DNA from: Anaerolineae bacterium
GTDB lineage: Bacteria > Chloroflexota > Anaerolineae > 4572-78 > J111
Assembly: GCA_023151115.1 (NCBI GenBank)
Contig: JAKLJP010000080.1
Coordinates: 1 to 22,468, forward strand
Direction: 5' to 3'
Length of the DNA: 22,468 bases
Translations under genes and position numbers: made by a program
In this document: positions 6,799 to 14,288 of the stretch, piece after piece
Layout of the letters: every line of letters begins with the position of its first letter
Numbering within the stretch: the stretch's first letter is position 1
Notes under the pieces: generated by a model
Seen by the model: the letters and a program-made list of their open reading frames with translations, nothing else
Database searches by the model: none
What the model was told of the DNA's origin: nothing

Positions 6799-8136
6799 CT
6801 ACGGATACACCCGCCCCAGCGTCCGCGGAAACGGATTGGTCTCGCGCACATGATGAATCCCGGCAATCCAGGCGACGGTGCGCTCGACGCCGAGGCCGAA
6901 GCCGCTGTGGGGCACGCTGCCGTAGCGGCGCAGGTCAATGTACCATTTGAAGGCTTCGGGCGGCAGTTTGTGCTGGTGGATGCGTTGCAGCAGCAAATTG
7001 GGGTCGCTGATGCGCTCGCTGCCGCCGGTGATTTCGCCGTAGCCTTCGGGGGCCAGCATGTCCACGCTTTTGCACACTTCGGGACGGCCCGGCCAGGGTT
7101 CCATGTAAAAGGCTTTGGCAATGGTTGGGAAGCCGTAGACAAAGATGGGTTTATCGAACTGTTGGGTCAGCGCAGTTTCGTGGGGGCTGCCAAAATCCTG
7201 GCCCCACTCGAGGGCAAGCAGTTCTTTTTGCTCCTCGTCGCCGGTTTCAGCCCGAATTTTGCTAATACGCTCCAGGGCCTCGTCGTAAGAAATGCGGGGA
7301 AAGGGCGGCGTGACCCGCTGCAAAGCCGTTGTATCCCGTTCCAGCACGGCCAGTTCGTTGGCCCGCTCTTCCAAACAGCGCTGGACGATATAGCTCATAA
7401 ACTCCTCTTCCATCGCCATCAGACCGTCCAAGTCGCAAAAGGCCATTTCCGGCTCCAGCATCCAAAATTCGGTCATGTGGCGGCGGGTCTTGCTCTTTTC
7501 GGCCCGGAAGGTTGGCCCAAAGCAGTAGACTTTGCCAAAGGAGTAAATGTTGGCCTCGTTGTAAAGCTGGCCGGTTTGGGCCAGGTAAACCTTGTCGCCA
7601 AAGTAATCTACCTCAAACAGGGTACTGGTGCCCTCGCCTGCCGCCGGGGTGAGGATGGGCGTGGACATCTCCAGGTAGCCGTGGCTGTCCAGCCAATCGC
7701 GGCAGGCCCGCATCACCGTAGCCCGCAGGCGGAGAATGGCCCACTGCAAGCGGCTGCGAATCCAGAGGTGACGGTTTTCCAGCAGAAACTCCACCCCATG
7801 CTCTTTGGGGGTGATGGGGTACTCCTCGGCAATTTGGACTACCTGCAGGTCGGCGGCGTCAATTTCGTAACTGCCCGGCACCCCCGGGGCGCGCGGATTT
7901 TCTTTGACCACGCCGCGCACGATGAGCGATGATTCCTGGGTTAGCCGTTTGCCGGCCTCAAACACTTCGTCGGAGACGTTGCCGCGAAAGAGCACAGCTT
8001 GCATGATACCCGTGCCGTCGCGCACCTGGAGAAATTGCAATTTACCTTTATCGGTGCGGGCATAGAGCCAGCCTTGGATGGTAACTTCTTGACCCACGTA
8101 CTGGGCGATATTTTGAACAGCTACAATGTTGCTCAT
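6799..8136 (-). CDS. asnS: Asparaginyl-tRNA synthetase
   Basis: This class IIb synthetase charges tRNA(Asn) with asparagine. The 445-residue protein has an N-terminal OB-fold anticodon-binding domain (about 15-105, including VTIQGWLYARTDKGKLQFLQ). The catalytic domain shows class II motif 2 (FRAEKSKTRRHMTEFWMLEPE, about 210-230) and motif 3 (GFGLGVERTVAWI, about 412-424). The ending ETNPFPRTLGRVYP is typical of AsnRS rather than AspRS. The ATG at 8136 has AAGGAG seven bases upstream, so the longer in-frame start at 8181 is rejected. It follows a small gene by 16 bp, probably in the same transcript. Confidence 0.96.
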   Translation of the reverse strand: MSNIVAVQNIAQYVGQEVTIQGWLYARTDKGKLQFLQVRDGTGIMQAVLFRGNVSDEVFEAGKRLTQESSLIVRGVVKENPRAPGVPGSYEIDAADLQVVQIAEEYPITPKEHGVEFLLENRHLWIRSRLQWAILRLRATVMRACRDWLDSHGYLEMSTPILTPAAGEGTSTLFEVDYFGDKVYLAQTGQLYNEANIYSFGKVYCFGPTFRAEKSKTRRHMTEFWMLEPEMAFCDLDGLMAMEEEFMSYIVQRCLEERANELAVLERDTTALQRVTPPFPRISYDEALERISKIRAETGDEEQKELLALEWGQDFGSPHETALTQQFDKPIFVYGFPTIAKAFYMEPWPGRPEVCKSVDMLAPEGYGEITGGSERISDPNLLLQRIHQHKLPPEAFKWYIDLRRYGSVPHSGFGLGVERTVAWIAGIHHVRETNPFPRTLGRVYP

Positions 8137-8152
8137 CTGAAATCTCCTTAAA

Positions 8153-8491
8153 TTACTGATCTTTGGGCCACTCGGCCCCATCGTAATATCGTGTGCCGCG
8201 ATGGCCCTTTTTGGGAATCGGCGCAGCCAGACGCTCTCCCGGCGCTTCGACCAGAATCAAGGTGCGCGGCTGGCCCGATTCCGGGTTGATGGCCCCTTCG
8301 ATCAACTGCTTGATCTTAAGCCGCCCGATCAGGTGATCGTTGAAAATGGTGTAAACGTAATCACCCACGTTGAGTTTGGATGGTTTGCCCTTCATATGAA
8401 ATTCGTACTCGGTCAACGCACCGTTATACAGGGCGTTGACCGTTTCGATCCCGTCCTGAGCCGGAATGGTTTTGCTAATACCGAAGCTCAT
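8153..8491 (-). CDS. Small conserved-looking protein of unknown function upstream of asnS
   Basis: I do not recognise this 112-residue protein with certainty. It looks mainly beta-stranded: KLNVGDYVYTIFNDHLIGRLKIKQLI is followed by TLILVEAPGERLAAPIPKKGHRGTRYY, an alternation of strands and basic turns reminiscent of PUA-like (EVE/ASCH) folds that bind RNA or modified bases. That resemblance is an inference only. The ATG at 8491 is preceded by AAAGGTGA, so a 46-residue in-frame upstream extension across repeat DNA is rejected. It lies 16 bp upstream of asnS in the same direction and is probably co-transcribed with it. Confidence 0.6.
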   Translation of the reverse strand: MSFGISKTIPAQDGIETVNALYNGALTEYEFHMKGKPSKLNVGDYVYTIFNDHLIGRLKIKQLIEGAINPESGQPRTLILVEAPGERLAAPIPKKGHRGTRYYDGAEWPKDQ

Positions 8492-8516
8492 GCGTGTGTC
8501 ACCTTTCTCTGCAAAC

Positions 8517-8679
8517 GACCGCCGACAGCCGACGGCTGACCGCCGAAAAGTATAAAGACACAGTGGACCCAAATTTGAGAAGCCAGCACGCCCACGTGCG
8601 GCGGCGTTTGGCACGAAGGCGTGCCTCACTCCTCGGAAATTGAATCTACTGAGACTATTTTCTTTGGCGGTCGGCGGTC
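8517..8679. repeat. Heptad-period inverted repeat, GGCGGTC-type, with 120-bp centre
   Basis: Four in-phase units of GACCGCC type occupy 8517-8544. Two exact units of the opposite orientation (GGCGGTC) occupy 8666-8679, just before the cax stop. The arms are complementary and flank a REP-like palindrome pair. The unit is the same family as at 2633-2660. Confidence 0.75.
8586..8625. repeat. Paired REP-like palindromes
   Basis: Two adjacent palindromes share the same core. GCACG-CCCA-CGTGC is at 8586-8599 and GGCACG-AAGG-CGTGCC at 8610-8625. Both can form GC-rich hairpins in the gap between cax and the small asnS-linked gene. Confidence 0.6.
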
Positions 8680-8683
8680 TGTC

Positions 8684-9736
8684 TCAAGGCAGGAAAAAGA
8701 AGCCGATGCCGATAATCAAATAAACGCCCAATAGCTGCACTCCCTCCAGCCAGTTGCTTTCACCATCCAGGGCAATCAGCGCAGCGATAAGTGAGGCGGC
8801 AAACAGGGCGATGAGTTCAAACACATTAAAGGTCAGGGTCAGCGGGTGGCCCAGGGCCAGGCTGATAAAGACCAGCAGCGGTGCGACAAACAAGGCCACC
8901 TGCAAACTGGAGCCGAGCGAAATTGCCAGCGACAGTTCCATCTTGTTCTTTAAGGCCATCTGGATAGCGACCACATGCTCGGCCACATTGCCGACCAGCG
9001 GGATGAGGATAATCCCCAGGAAGAACTCGGTGATGCCCAACTCCTCAACCACCGGCTCCACCGCGCCGACCAGAACCTCACTCAAATAGGCAATACCCAC
9101 CGTAGCCGCCACCAGCACAATAACGGCTGTGCGCAGGCTCCACTTCGGCTGGTGCTGCTCGTGGGCCTCAACTAACTCATCAGTCGTGTCGGCGATTTTA
9201 AAGGAAAACACAATGCTCAAGGCATAAACCACCAGCATCACCACCGACGCGCCCAGGCTCAAATATTCCACCCCGGCGTGGTCCACCAGGTCAATGCTGT
9301 AGTTAAACAGCGACGGCACGGCCAGAGCAATCAGGGCCAGGATTAGCATGGTCGAATTGACCCCGGCCTGCCGCCGGTCAAAGGTTTGGATGCCAAACTT
9401 AAAGCCGCCCAGCAGCACACTAAAGCCCAAAATCAAAAGCAGATTGCCCAAAATAGAGCCGGTGATGGAAGCCAGAACCAACTCCAACAACCCTTCCTGA
9501 ATGGCCACAATGCTGATAATCAATTCGGCGGCATTGCCCAGGGTGGCATTGAGCAGGCCGCCCAATTTAGGGCCGGTATACAAGGCCAGTTCTTCGGTCG
9601 CTTTGCCCATAAAGCCGGCCAGGGGGACGACCCCCAGCGCGGCGGTAAAAAAGATTACTATTGGCGACCAGTGGAAAATCTTGGCCAAAACGGCGATGAC
9701 AGCAAACACCAACAAGATGTAGTTCAGGTATTTCAC
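8684..9736 (-). CDS. cax: Calcium/proton antiporter (CaCA family, Cax/ChaA type)
   Basis: This 350-residue membrane protein exchanges cytoplasmic Ca2+ (or other divalent/monovalent cations) for protons. It has about eleven hydrophobic segments in two homologous halves. Each half carries the CaCA alpha-repeat signature: GNAAELIISIVAIQEG (about 67-82) followed by ITGSILGNLLLILG, and GNVAEHVVAIQMALKNK (about 250-266) followed by SLGSSLQVALFVAPLL. The central acidic, His-containing loop (DTTDELVEAHEQHQ, about 184-197) is typical. The start is GTG at 9736 with GGGAG nine bases upstream. It is transcribed divergently from the DUF2723 gene. Confidence 0.93.
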   Translation of the reverse strand: MKYLNYILLVFAVIAVLAKIFHWSPIVIFFTAALGVVPLAGFMGKATEELALYTGPKLGGLLNATLGNAAELIISIVAIQEGLLELVLASITGSILGNLLLILGFSVLLGGFKFGIQTFDRRQAGVNSTMLILALIALAVPSLFNYSIDLVDHAGVEYLSLGASVVMLVVYALSIVFSFKIADTTDELVEAHEQHQPKWSLRTAVIVLVAATVGIAYLSEVLVGAVEPVVEELGITEFFLGIILIPLVGNVAEHVVAIQMALKNKMELSLAISLGSSLQVALFVAPLLVFISLALGHPLTLTFNVFELIALFAASLIAALIALDGESNWLEGVQLLGVYLIIGIGFFFLP

Positions 9737-9814
9737 GTGTTAACTCTCCCGTTTTATGAGGTTGCGCAGCCATATAGTACACCGAAACAGCAGCTAAAGC
9801 AACCAGTTTCCAGG

Positions 9815-9837
9815 AAGAGCCATTGGCGCTCTTTTTA
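9815..9837 (+). terminator. Terminator-like hairpin in the leader of the DUF2723 gene
   Basis: AAGAGC (9815-9820) pairs with GCTCTT (9828-9833), followed by TTT. A second small stem, AAAGCC/GGCTTT (9848-9866), ends at the first ATG. No plus-strand gene lies upstream to be terminated, so the structure may attenuate the downstream gene or be fortuitous. Confidence 0.35.
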
Positions 9838-9866
9838 ACTTTTGCCAAAAGCCCCCCGTCGGCTTT

Positions 9867-11942
9867 ATGATAGGCTCTGTGATGGTTACTCAAGCGCGTA
9901 TCGCCCCTTCGCTGCTGAGCTGGCAAAGAATGCTGCTCTTATTATACTGGCCCTGGGAACTGATTCCGGTGGTGGGCGGCTGCGCCTGGCTCTACTGGCA
10001 GACCATGCCGCCCGGCATGAGTTCGTGGATCATCGAGGGGTGGGATTCGGCGGTGCTGCAAATTACGGGCAGCACTTGGGGTGTGCCGCACTCGCCCGGT
10101 TATCCGCTTTATACCCTGCTGGCCAATATTTTTGTTAGATTGGTAGGGCTGCTGCCCGGTCTGGCTGAAACCTCGGTTGCCTGGAGGGTCACGTTTTGGT
10201 CAACCATCACCAGCCTGTTGAGCCTGATTTTTGTCTACTTTACCGTCTGGAAGCTGACCAAAGACCGAGTGGGAGCAATTTTAGCCAGCGTGGTCCTGGG
10301 AGTCAGCTTTATTTTTTGGCGCGGGGCCATCATGGCCGAGGTCTACAGCCTGAACGCCTTTATTTTTGCTTTTACTTACTGGCTGGCGCTCTACTGGGCC
10401 GACGCGCCCACCGAACGGCGGCTGATGGCGTTGGGCCTGGCGGTAGGGGCCGGCCTGGCCCATCATCGCACGGCCCTCATCCTGCTGCCAACCATTGCGT
10501 TGTGGGTGCTGCTGAAAACCTTAGCCGAAACTGACCGCGGCCGCGGCTGGGTGCTGATTTTGGGCCTGCGCTGGGTGGTATTGGCTGTCGCTGCGGCCCT
10601 GCCTCTGCTGTCGTACTTCTACCTGCCCTGGGCCGCCGCGTACCGGGTAGACCAAACCTGGCTATACGCCGACACGTCCGACTGGAATACCTTTTGGTTT
10701 GTGGTTTTGACCCGTGAGTGGTGGGGCCTGGTGGAAATTCCGACTACGCTGGTCGATTGGGGCCAGGCGCTGGAAGGGCTGTTGCGGCAGCAGGCCAGCC
10801 AGATAACGGTTTTCGGGGTACTTTTGGGGCTGGTGGGCCTGCTTCTCACCGGGCGCCGGTTGTTCCTGTTTGGCCCGCCGCTGCTGGCCTTTGTCTTTTT
10901 TGGCGCAGCCTACCACGTGGCCGATCTGGACAGCATGCTCATCCCCCTCACCCTAACCCTCTGTATTGGCCTGGGCGTGCTGGTTGGCTATAGTATCCAG
11001 TGGCTGGTGGGGGCTATTCGTATTCGAGGGGAGGCCATCAGAGATCGCTGGCTGCGAGTGACCGTCAGGGCGGTGCTGTCGCTGGGGTTGGCGGCGGGCG
11101 CTTACCTTATCTACCGGCCCCTGGCGGCGGCCAATTATGAAGAGGTCAACCTGAGCGGCGACTGGCAGGCCGAGGATTTGGTGGAAGAGATCGTCGCTAT
11201 TGCCAAAGCCGGCACCCCCTTGACCATTATCGGCCAGGATAACAGCGTGCTGCCCGATTTTATTTACGCTCAGGTGGTGTTGGGCCAGCCGGTCGAGCCG
11301 CTTTCGACGACCAGGCTCAGCCGGATGCCGGAGCAGGCCAGTATTGCCCTGCTGCAAGAGCGGTTTGACAGCGGCCGGCGGGTGCTGGTAGATATTGAAA
11401 CCATTGATCTAAACTTTATCCCCTGGCTGTCGGCGGCTACCAAAAGCGGCCAGATTTTCCTGGCGCCGACCGGCCACCCTTATCTGTGGGAGTTATTACC
11501 CCGGCCTATGCCCGCTGTTTTGCCCGAAAAAGAAGCCTGGACCCAGGTTCCACCCGGCCAATTTCTCGACGGCCAGGCTTCGATTATTGCCTACCACGAG
11601 CAGATCAGTCGCAAACGCACCGGCTGTTTTTTGCGCCTGACCCTCTTCTGGCGGGTCGAGCAGCCGCTTGACCAGGATTATTTTGTGGCGGTGCAGCCGC
11701 TGGGCGGCGAAACGGTGCTGGACAAAAACGACCATTTGGGCCTGATGCGCGGCTATCTGCCCACCTCGCAGATCTGGCCGGGTGAGATTGTGCGGGATGA
11801 AGTGGACATGCTCATCCGCCAGCCGGCGGCGCTGCCCGGCGTGAATTTGGTGGTCAATTTGTATCAGGTGCGAGATAACCAGTTTCCCACCTTTGGCGAA
11901 GTCACGCTGCCCATCACCGTTGACCCCAATGGCTGCAAGTAG
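9867..11942 (+). CDS. DUF2723 (TMEM260-like) integral membrane protein, probable GT-C-type glycosyltransferase
   Basis: This 691-residue protein has many membrane segments over residues 20-430 and then a hydrophilic C-terminal part of about 260 residues, presumably outside the cell. The signature GWDSAVLQITGSTWGVPHSPGYPLYTLL (roughly 55-82) is the DUF2723 motif, with its acidic residue in the first external loop and the GVxHxPGYPLY sequence. Eukaryotic TMEM260 of this family is a protein O-mannosyltransferase; bacterial members are presumed lipid-sugar-dependent transferases acting on the outer face of the membrane. ATG codons occur at 9867 and 9882; the second has AGG at a better distance, so the start is uncertain by five codons. 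It lies divergent from cax. Confidence 0.82.
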   Translation: MIGSVMVTQARIAPSLLSWQRMLLLLYWPWELIPVVGGCAWLYWQTMPPGMSSWIIEGWDSAVLQITGSTWGVPHSPGYPLYTLLANIFVRLVGLLPGLAETSVAWRVTFWSTITSLLSLIFVYFTVWKLTKDRVGAILASVVLGVSFIFWRGAIMAEVYSLNAFIFAFTYWLALYWADAPTERRLMALGLAVGAGLAHHRTALILLPTIALWVLLKTLAETDRGRGWVLILGLRWVVLAVAAALPLLSYFYLPWAAAYRVDQTWLYADTSDWNTFWFVVLTREWWGLVEIPTTLVDWGQALEGLLRQQASQITVFGVLLGLVGLLLTGRRLFLFGPPLLAFVFFGAAYHVADLDSMLIPLTLTLCIGLGVLVGYSIQWLVGAIRIRGEAIRDRWLRVTVRAVLSLGLAAGAYLIYRPLAAANYEEVNLSGDWQAEDLVEEIVAIAKAGTPLTIIGQDNSVLPDFIYAQVVLGQPVEPLSTTRLSRMPEQASIALLQERFDSGRRVLVDIETIDLNFIPWLSAATKSGQIFLAPTGHPYLWELLPRPMPAVLPEKEAWTQVPPGQFLDGQASIIAYHEQISRKRTGCFLRLTLFWRVEQPLDQDYFVAVQPLGGETVLDKNDHLGLMRGYLPTSQIWPGEIVRDEVDMLIRQPAALPGVNLVVNLYQVRDNQFPTFGEVTLPITVDPNGCK

Positions 11943-11960
11943 ATTAGACTTGCTCAGTTC

Positions 11961-12079
11961 GCACCCTTCGATACACCTGCTACCTTTGGTCGTGGCTACT
12001 CAGGATGCGAACCGGCAACGACTTCCTTGCGATGCAGCAGCCTGAGTAGGTAAGCGAAGCGAACCGTATCGAAGGGTGC
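11961..12079. repeat. 119-bp imperfect inverted repeat (hairpin element)
   Basis: Perfect 14-bp outer arms, GCACCCTTCGATAC (11961-11974) and its complement (12066-12079), enclose inner arms CTACTCAGG (11996-12004) and CCTGAGTAG (12041-12049). It fills most of the gap after the DUF2723 gene. It resembles dispersed palindromic elements and could also act as a transcription stop. Confidence 0.75.
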
Positions 12080-12096
12080 TGTTTAACTTAATGACG

Positions 12097-12124
12097 TTGA
12101 ATAGATTTTGGATTTTGGATTGAT
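12097..12124. repeat. Heptad-period repeat, GATTTTG-type
   Basis: Two exact GATTTTG units (12104-12117) with degenerate units on both sides run into the ATG of the next gene at 12123. The same unit family recurs at 16864-16891. Confidence 0.65.
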
Positions 12125-12770
12125 GACCGTAACCTTTGAGCAACCCGACGGTTTGTATCTTTCAACCGGCGCAACGCTGGCCCAACTGCTAGAGGATGAA
12201 ACCCTGGCCGCCTTCGCCGCCGGTATGTTACACGCCGCCCTAACTACAACCTGCTACCTGCTACCTGCTACCTGTTGCATCTCTCTGGCCGAGACGTTGC
12301 ATTACACCGGCGGGCCGGAAAGTTACCCGCTGCTCACCGCGCTGCTCACGCTGGATGCCGAAGTGCATGCCCAGGTAGGCGAAGATCGGCGGGTGCTGCC
12401 GCTGCCCGGCTTTTTGAGCTACCGGGCCAGCCTGCCGCCGGAACGAGCGCCCCTGGCAGCCCTGCGCCTGCCGCCGCTGAATCGGGGCGGGCGTTACCAT
12501 TTTGCCGTGACCGATGGGGAAAGCTGGCTGGCTGCCCGGCTCGATTTGCACGAGACCCTGCGCGTAGCGGGCCATGTGCGCCTGGCCTTGAGCAGTCCCA
12601 CCCGACCGCCGCAGCGGCTGCCAAGCATCGAAGAGCGGCTGGATCGCCAGATAATGAGCCAGGCTGTACTGGAAACGGCGCTGGCTGCCGCCACAGTGGA
12701 TTTAGCCAGCCCTCTCACTCAGGTAGAACAAACAGTCCTGCTGGCAGTCTTAAACAGGTTGATCGTGTAA
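12123..12770 (+). CDS. Putative molybdopterin-dehydrogenase FAD-subunit-like protein (CoxM/XdhB-like), diverged
   Basis: The product has about 215 residues. From about residue 55 onward the order of segments recalls the FAD-binding subunit of CO/xanthine dehydrogenases: YPLLTALLTLDAEVHAQVG, then RRVLPLPGFLSYRASLPPERAPLAALRLPP, RGGRYHFAVTDGESWLAARLDL and VRLALSSPTRPPQRLPSIEERL. The N-terminal FAD-binding motif and the partner molybdenum and iron-sulphur subunits are absent, so this is at best a reduced relative. Residues 41-52 (TTTCYLLPATCC) are encoded by a 7-bp tandem repeat inside the frame. The ATG at 12123 is preferred to an in-frame TTG at 12108 lying inside repeat DNA. Its 3' end overlaps the convergent gene by 21 bp. 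Confidence 0.45.
   Translation: MTVTFEQPDGLYLSTGATLAQLLEDETLAAFAAGMLHAALTTTCYLLPATCCISLAETLHYTGGPESYPLLTALLTLDAEVHAQVGEDRRVLPLPGFLSYRASLPPERAPLAALRLPPLNRGGRYHFAVTDGESWLAARLDLHETLRVAGHVRLALSSPTRPPQRLPSIEERLDRQIMSQAVLETALAAATVDLASPLTQVEQTVLLAVLNRLIV
12250..12277. repeat. In-frame heptad repeat inside a CDS, CCTGCTA-type
   Basis: Three exact tandem CCTGCTA units (12250-12270) are followed by CCTGTTG and preceded by a degenerate unit. Because three 7-bp units make 21 bp, the array keeps the reading frame and encodes a Cys/Leu/Thr-rich insert. Confidence 0.85.
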
Positions 12771-13196
12771 AAGGTCTTCTGTGTCGGCCAGCACAGCCCT
12801 GGCCCAGAGGGTGACATCAGCCTGGTAAACCTCGGCGTTGTCCAGCCGGACATCGGCAATGGTGCGCGTCCAGCTTACCCCGGCGGGCGAAAATTTTTCG
12901 CCCCGGGTCACACTCCATGTTCGGCGTCCGCTGTCTAACCTTTGATGGTTCTGCCGTCTAATCTCAGCCGGAGTTTGGCCCTGTCGCATAAATTTGACCA
13001 GCAGTTCCCTGGCCTCCAGCCAGCCTTGCCGTGAATAACCCTGGTGTTGCAGCATATAACAAATCACGGTCAGATGGTGGACCAGGCCATAGGTGGTGGG
13101 ATTTTCCAATTCTTTAGCCAGGCAGAGATCAAACCGCTCCCGGCACTGTTCGCCGGTGGCAAACTCCGCCCCGCAGTCAGGGCAGCGCTGCGCCAT
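12750..13196 (-). CDS. DUF5946 family protein
   Basis: The 148-residue protein begins with a zinc-ribbon-like CPDCGA (Cys5, Cys8). It then shows TYGLVHHLTVICYMLQHQGYSRQGWLEARELL, with His40-His41 and Cys46; this Cys/His pattern is what I associate with DUF5946. The function is unknown; the Cys and His residues suggest a bound metal. It is the last gene of a compact operon: its ATG follows the stop of the preceding gene with no gap (TGAATG), implying translational coupling. Its stop codon overlaps the convergent CoxM-like gene by 21 bp. Confidence 0.7.
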   Translation of the reverse strand: MAQRCPDCGAEFATGEQCRERFDLCLAKELENPTTYGLVHHLTVICYMLQHQGYSRQGWLEARELLVKFMRQGQTPAEIRRQNHQRLDSGRRTWSVTRGEKFSPAGVSWTRTIADVRLDNAEVYQADVTLWARAVLADTEDLLHDQPV

Positions 13197-13859
13197 TCAA
13201 GCTTCACCCGAGCTGGGGCCGGCCATGTCTGCGCTGATAGCCGCCAGGTACTCGGCCTCTTCGGCGAGGTGCTGCCGCAGGCTGGCGGCTGCAGGAGCGT
13301 TTTTGGCCCGTTCCAGCCAATACAGCTTGAGCGCGGCCTCGATCTCTGGCCGGTGCAATTGATAAGGGTCGGCCGCTTGCTTGTACTGTAGATAAGCGAC
13401 AATAGCCTGCGCTTCTTCCCTGGTAAAAACGGACAGGCGGAAACGGGCATAATCGTAAAAGGTCATGGCTCCGTAGCGGCGAGGGTTCAGGAAAACGGTT
13501 TGGCCGGTGGTGCGCTTGAACAGCCGCGTTTTGGTTTGGTGTTCCACAGTAACATCGCTAAAGCCGTGGATTAACCCAAACAACGGCTCGGCGGTTTGCA
13601 GTTCATCCCGCAAATCGGCAATGAGGTAGGCCGGCAGAAAGAACCTCAAACCGGCTTCGGAAAAGAAGCTAAGGGCAGCATAATGGCGGTCAAGCAGGCT
13701 GGCATCAATGGCTTGCCAGTCAGTTTTCCCCTTGAAAGGCTCGATTTCCTCATACGGTTCGCATCCCTCAAAGCTGCCCTGGAGAAAATTGTCCCCCGGA
13801 TATTCGTTCTGCCCAAACGCATTATGGATGGTTTGGATGGTTAGTTCGCGGTTGTTCAT
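13197..13859 (-). CDS. DUF6714-like protein
   Basis: The 220-residue protein has TDWQAIDASLLDRHYAALSFFSEAGLRFFLPAYLIADL at about 46-83, a segment I associate with DUF6714-type proteins of unknown function. A later stretch, YGAMTFYDYARFRLSVFTREEAQAIVAYLQY, is followed by a helical C-terminal region. There is no signal peptide or membrane segment, so it is probably cytoplasmic. The ATG has AAGGG nine bases upstream. It lies 10 bp after DUF1801 and directly abuts the DUF5946 start. The family name is tentative. Confidence 0.6.
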   Translation of the reverse strand: MNNRELTIQTIHNAFGQNEYPGDNFLQGSFEGCEPYEEIEPFKGKTDWQAIDASLLDRHYAALSFFSEAGLRFFLPAYLIADLRDELQTAEPLFGLIHGFSDVTVEHQTKTRLFKRTTGQTVFLNPRRYGAMTFYDYARFRLSVFTREEAQAIVAYLQYKQAADPYQLHRPEIEAALKLYWLERAKNAPAAASLRQHLAEEAEYLAAISADMAGPSSGEA

Positions 13860-13869
13860 AGCCGCGCCC

Positions 13870-14286
13870 TTAAGTCCAGGTCTGTTTCATAGAATGGATC
13901 GACTGCCGGATTAGTTCTTCCAGCGTGGGCAGGTCAACATCTTTGAGGCGCTTGATATACAAGCATGACTTACCGGTGGTGTGTTTGCCCAATTTTTGCA
14001 GCAGCGGCTCATACTGCTCGAAGCCAGCCATGATGTAAAGGGTCAGGTTTTGTTTGCGGGGCGAGAAGCCGGTCAGGAAGTAATCGCCCTCCTGGCCGCT
14101 GCTGTATTTGTAATGGTAGCGGCCAAAGCCGACCATGCTGCTGCCCCACATTTTAGGTTCCTCTCCGGTGATCCGGCGCATCAGTTCCAGCACGGTGAAG
14201 CAGTCCTGGCGCTTTTGCTCATCGCTGACCTCTTGCAGAAACGCTTCTACACTTTGCCCGGTTGGTTTGGTTTTGAGTTCGGCCAT
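13870..14286 (-). CDS. DUF1801 domain protein
   Basis: The 138-residue protein has the DUF1801 layout: an N-terminal helix (SVEAFLQEVSDEQKRQDCFTVLELMRRITGEEP), the MWGSSMVGFGRYHYKY segment, FSPRKQNLTLYIM, and a C-terminal KSCLYIKRLKDVDLPTLEELI. The family has an iron-chaperone-like fold, but no activity can be assigned here. The ATG at 14286 has AGGGGG upstream, which excludes a longer in-frame start at 14382 inside the phosphotransferase gene. It follows that gene by 2 bp and is probably co-translated. Confidence 0.85.
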   Translation of the reverse strand: MAELKTKPTGQSVEAFLQEVSDEQKRQDCFTVLELMRRITGEEPKMWGSSMVGFGRYHYKYSSGQEGDYFLTGFSPRKQNLTLYIMAGFEQYEPLLQKLGKHTTGKSCLYIKRLKDVDLPTLEELIRQSIHSMKQTWT

Positions 14287-14288
14287 AA

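Noticed and set aside
6790..7932. A 380-codon open frame on the plus strand
   Set aside because: It lies wholly antisense to asnS, resembles no family, and reflects GC-biased codon use of the real gene.
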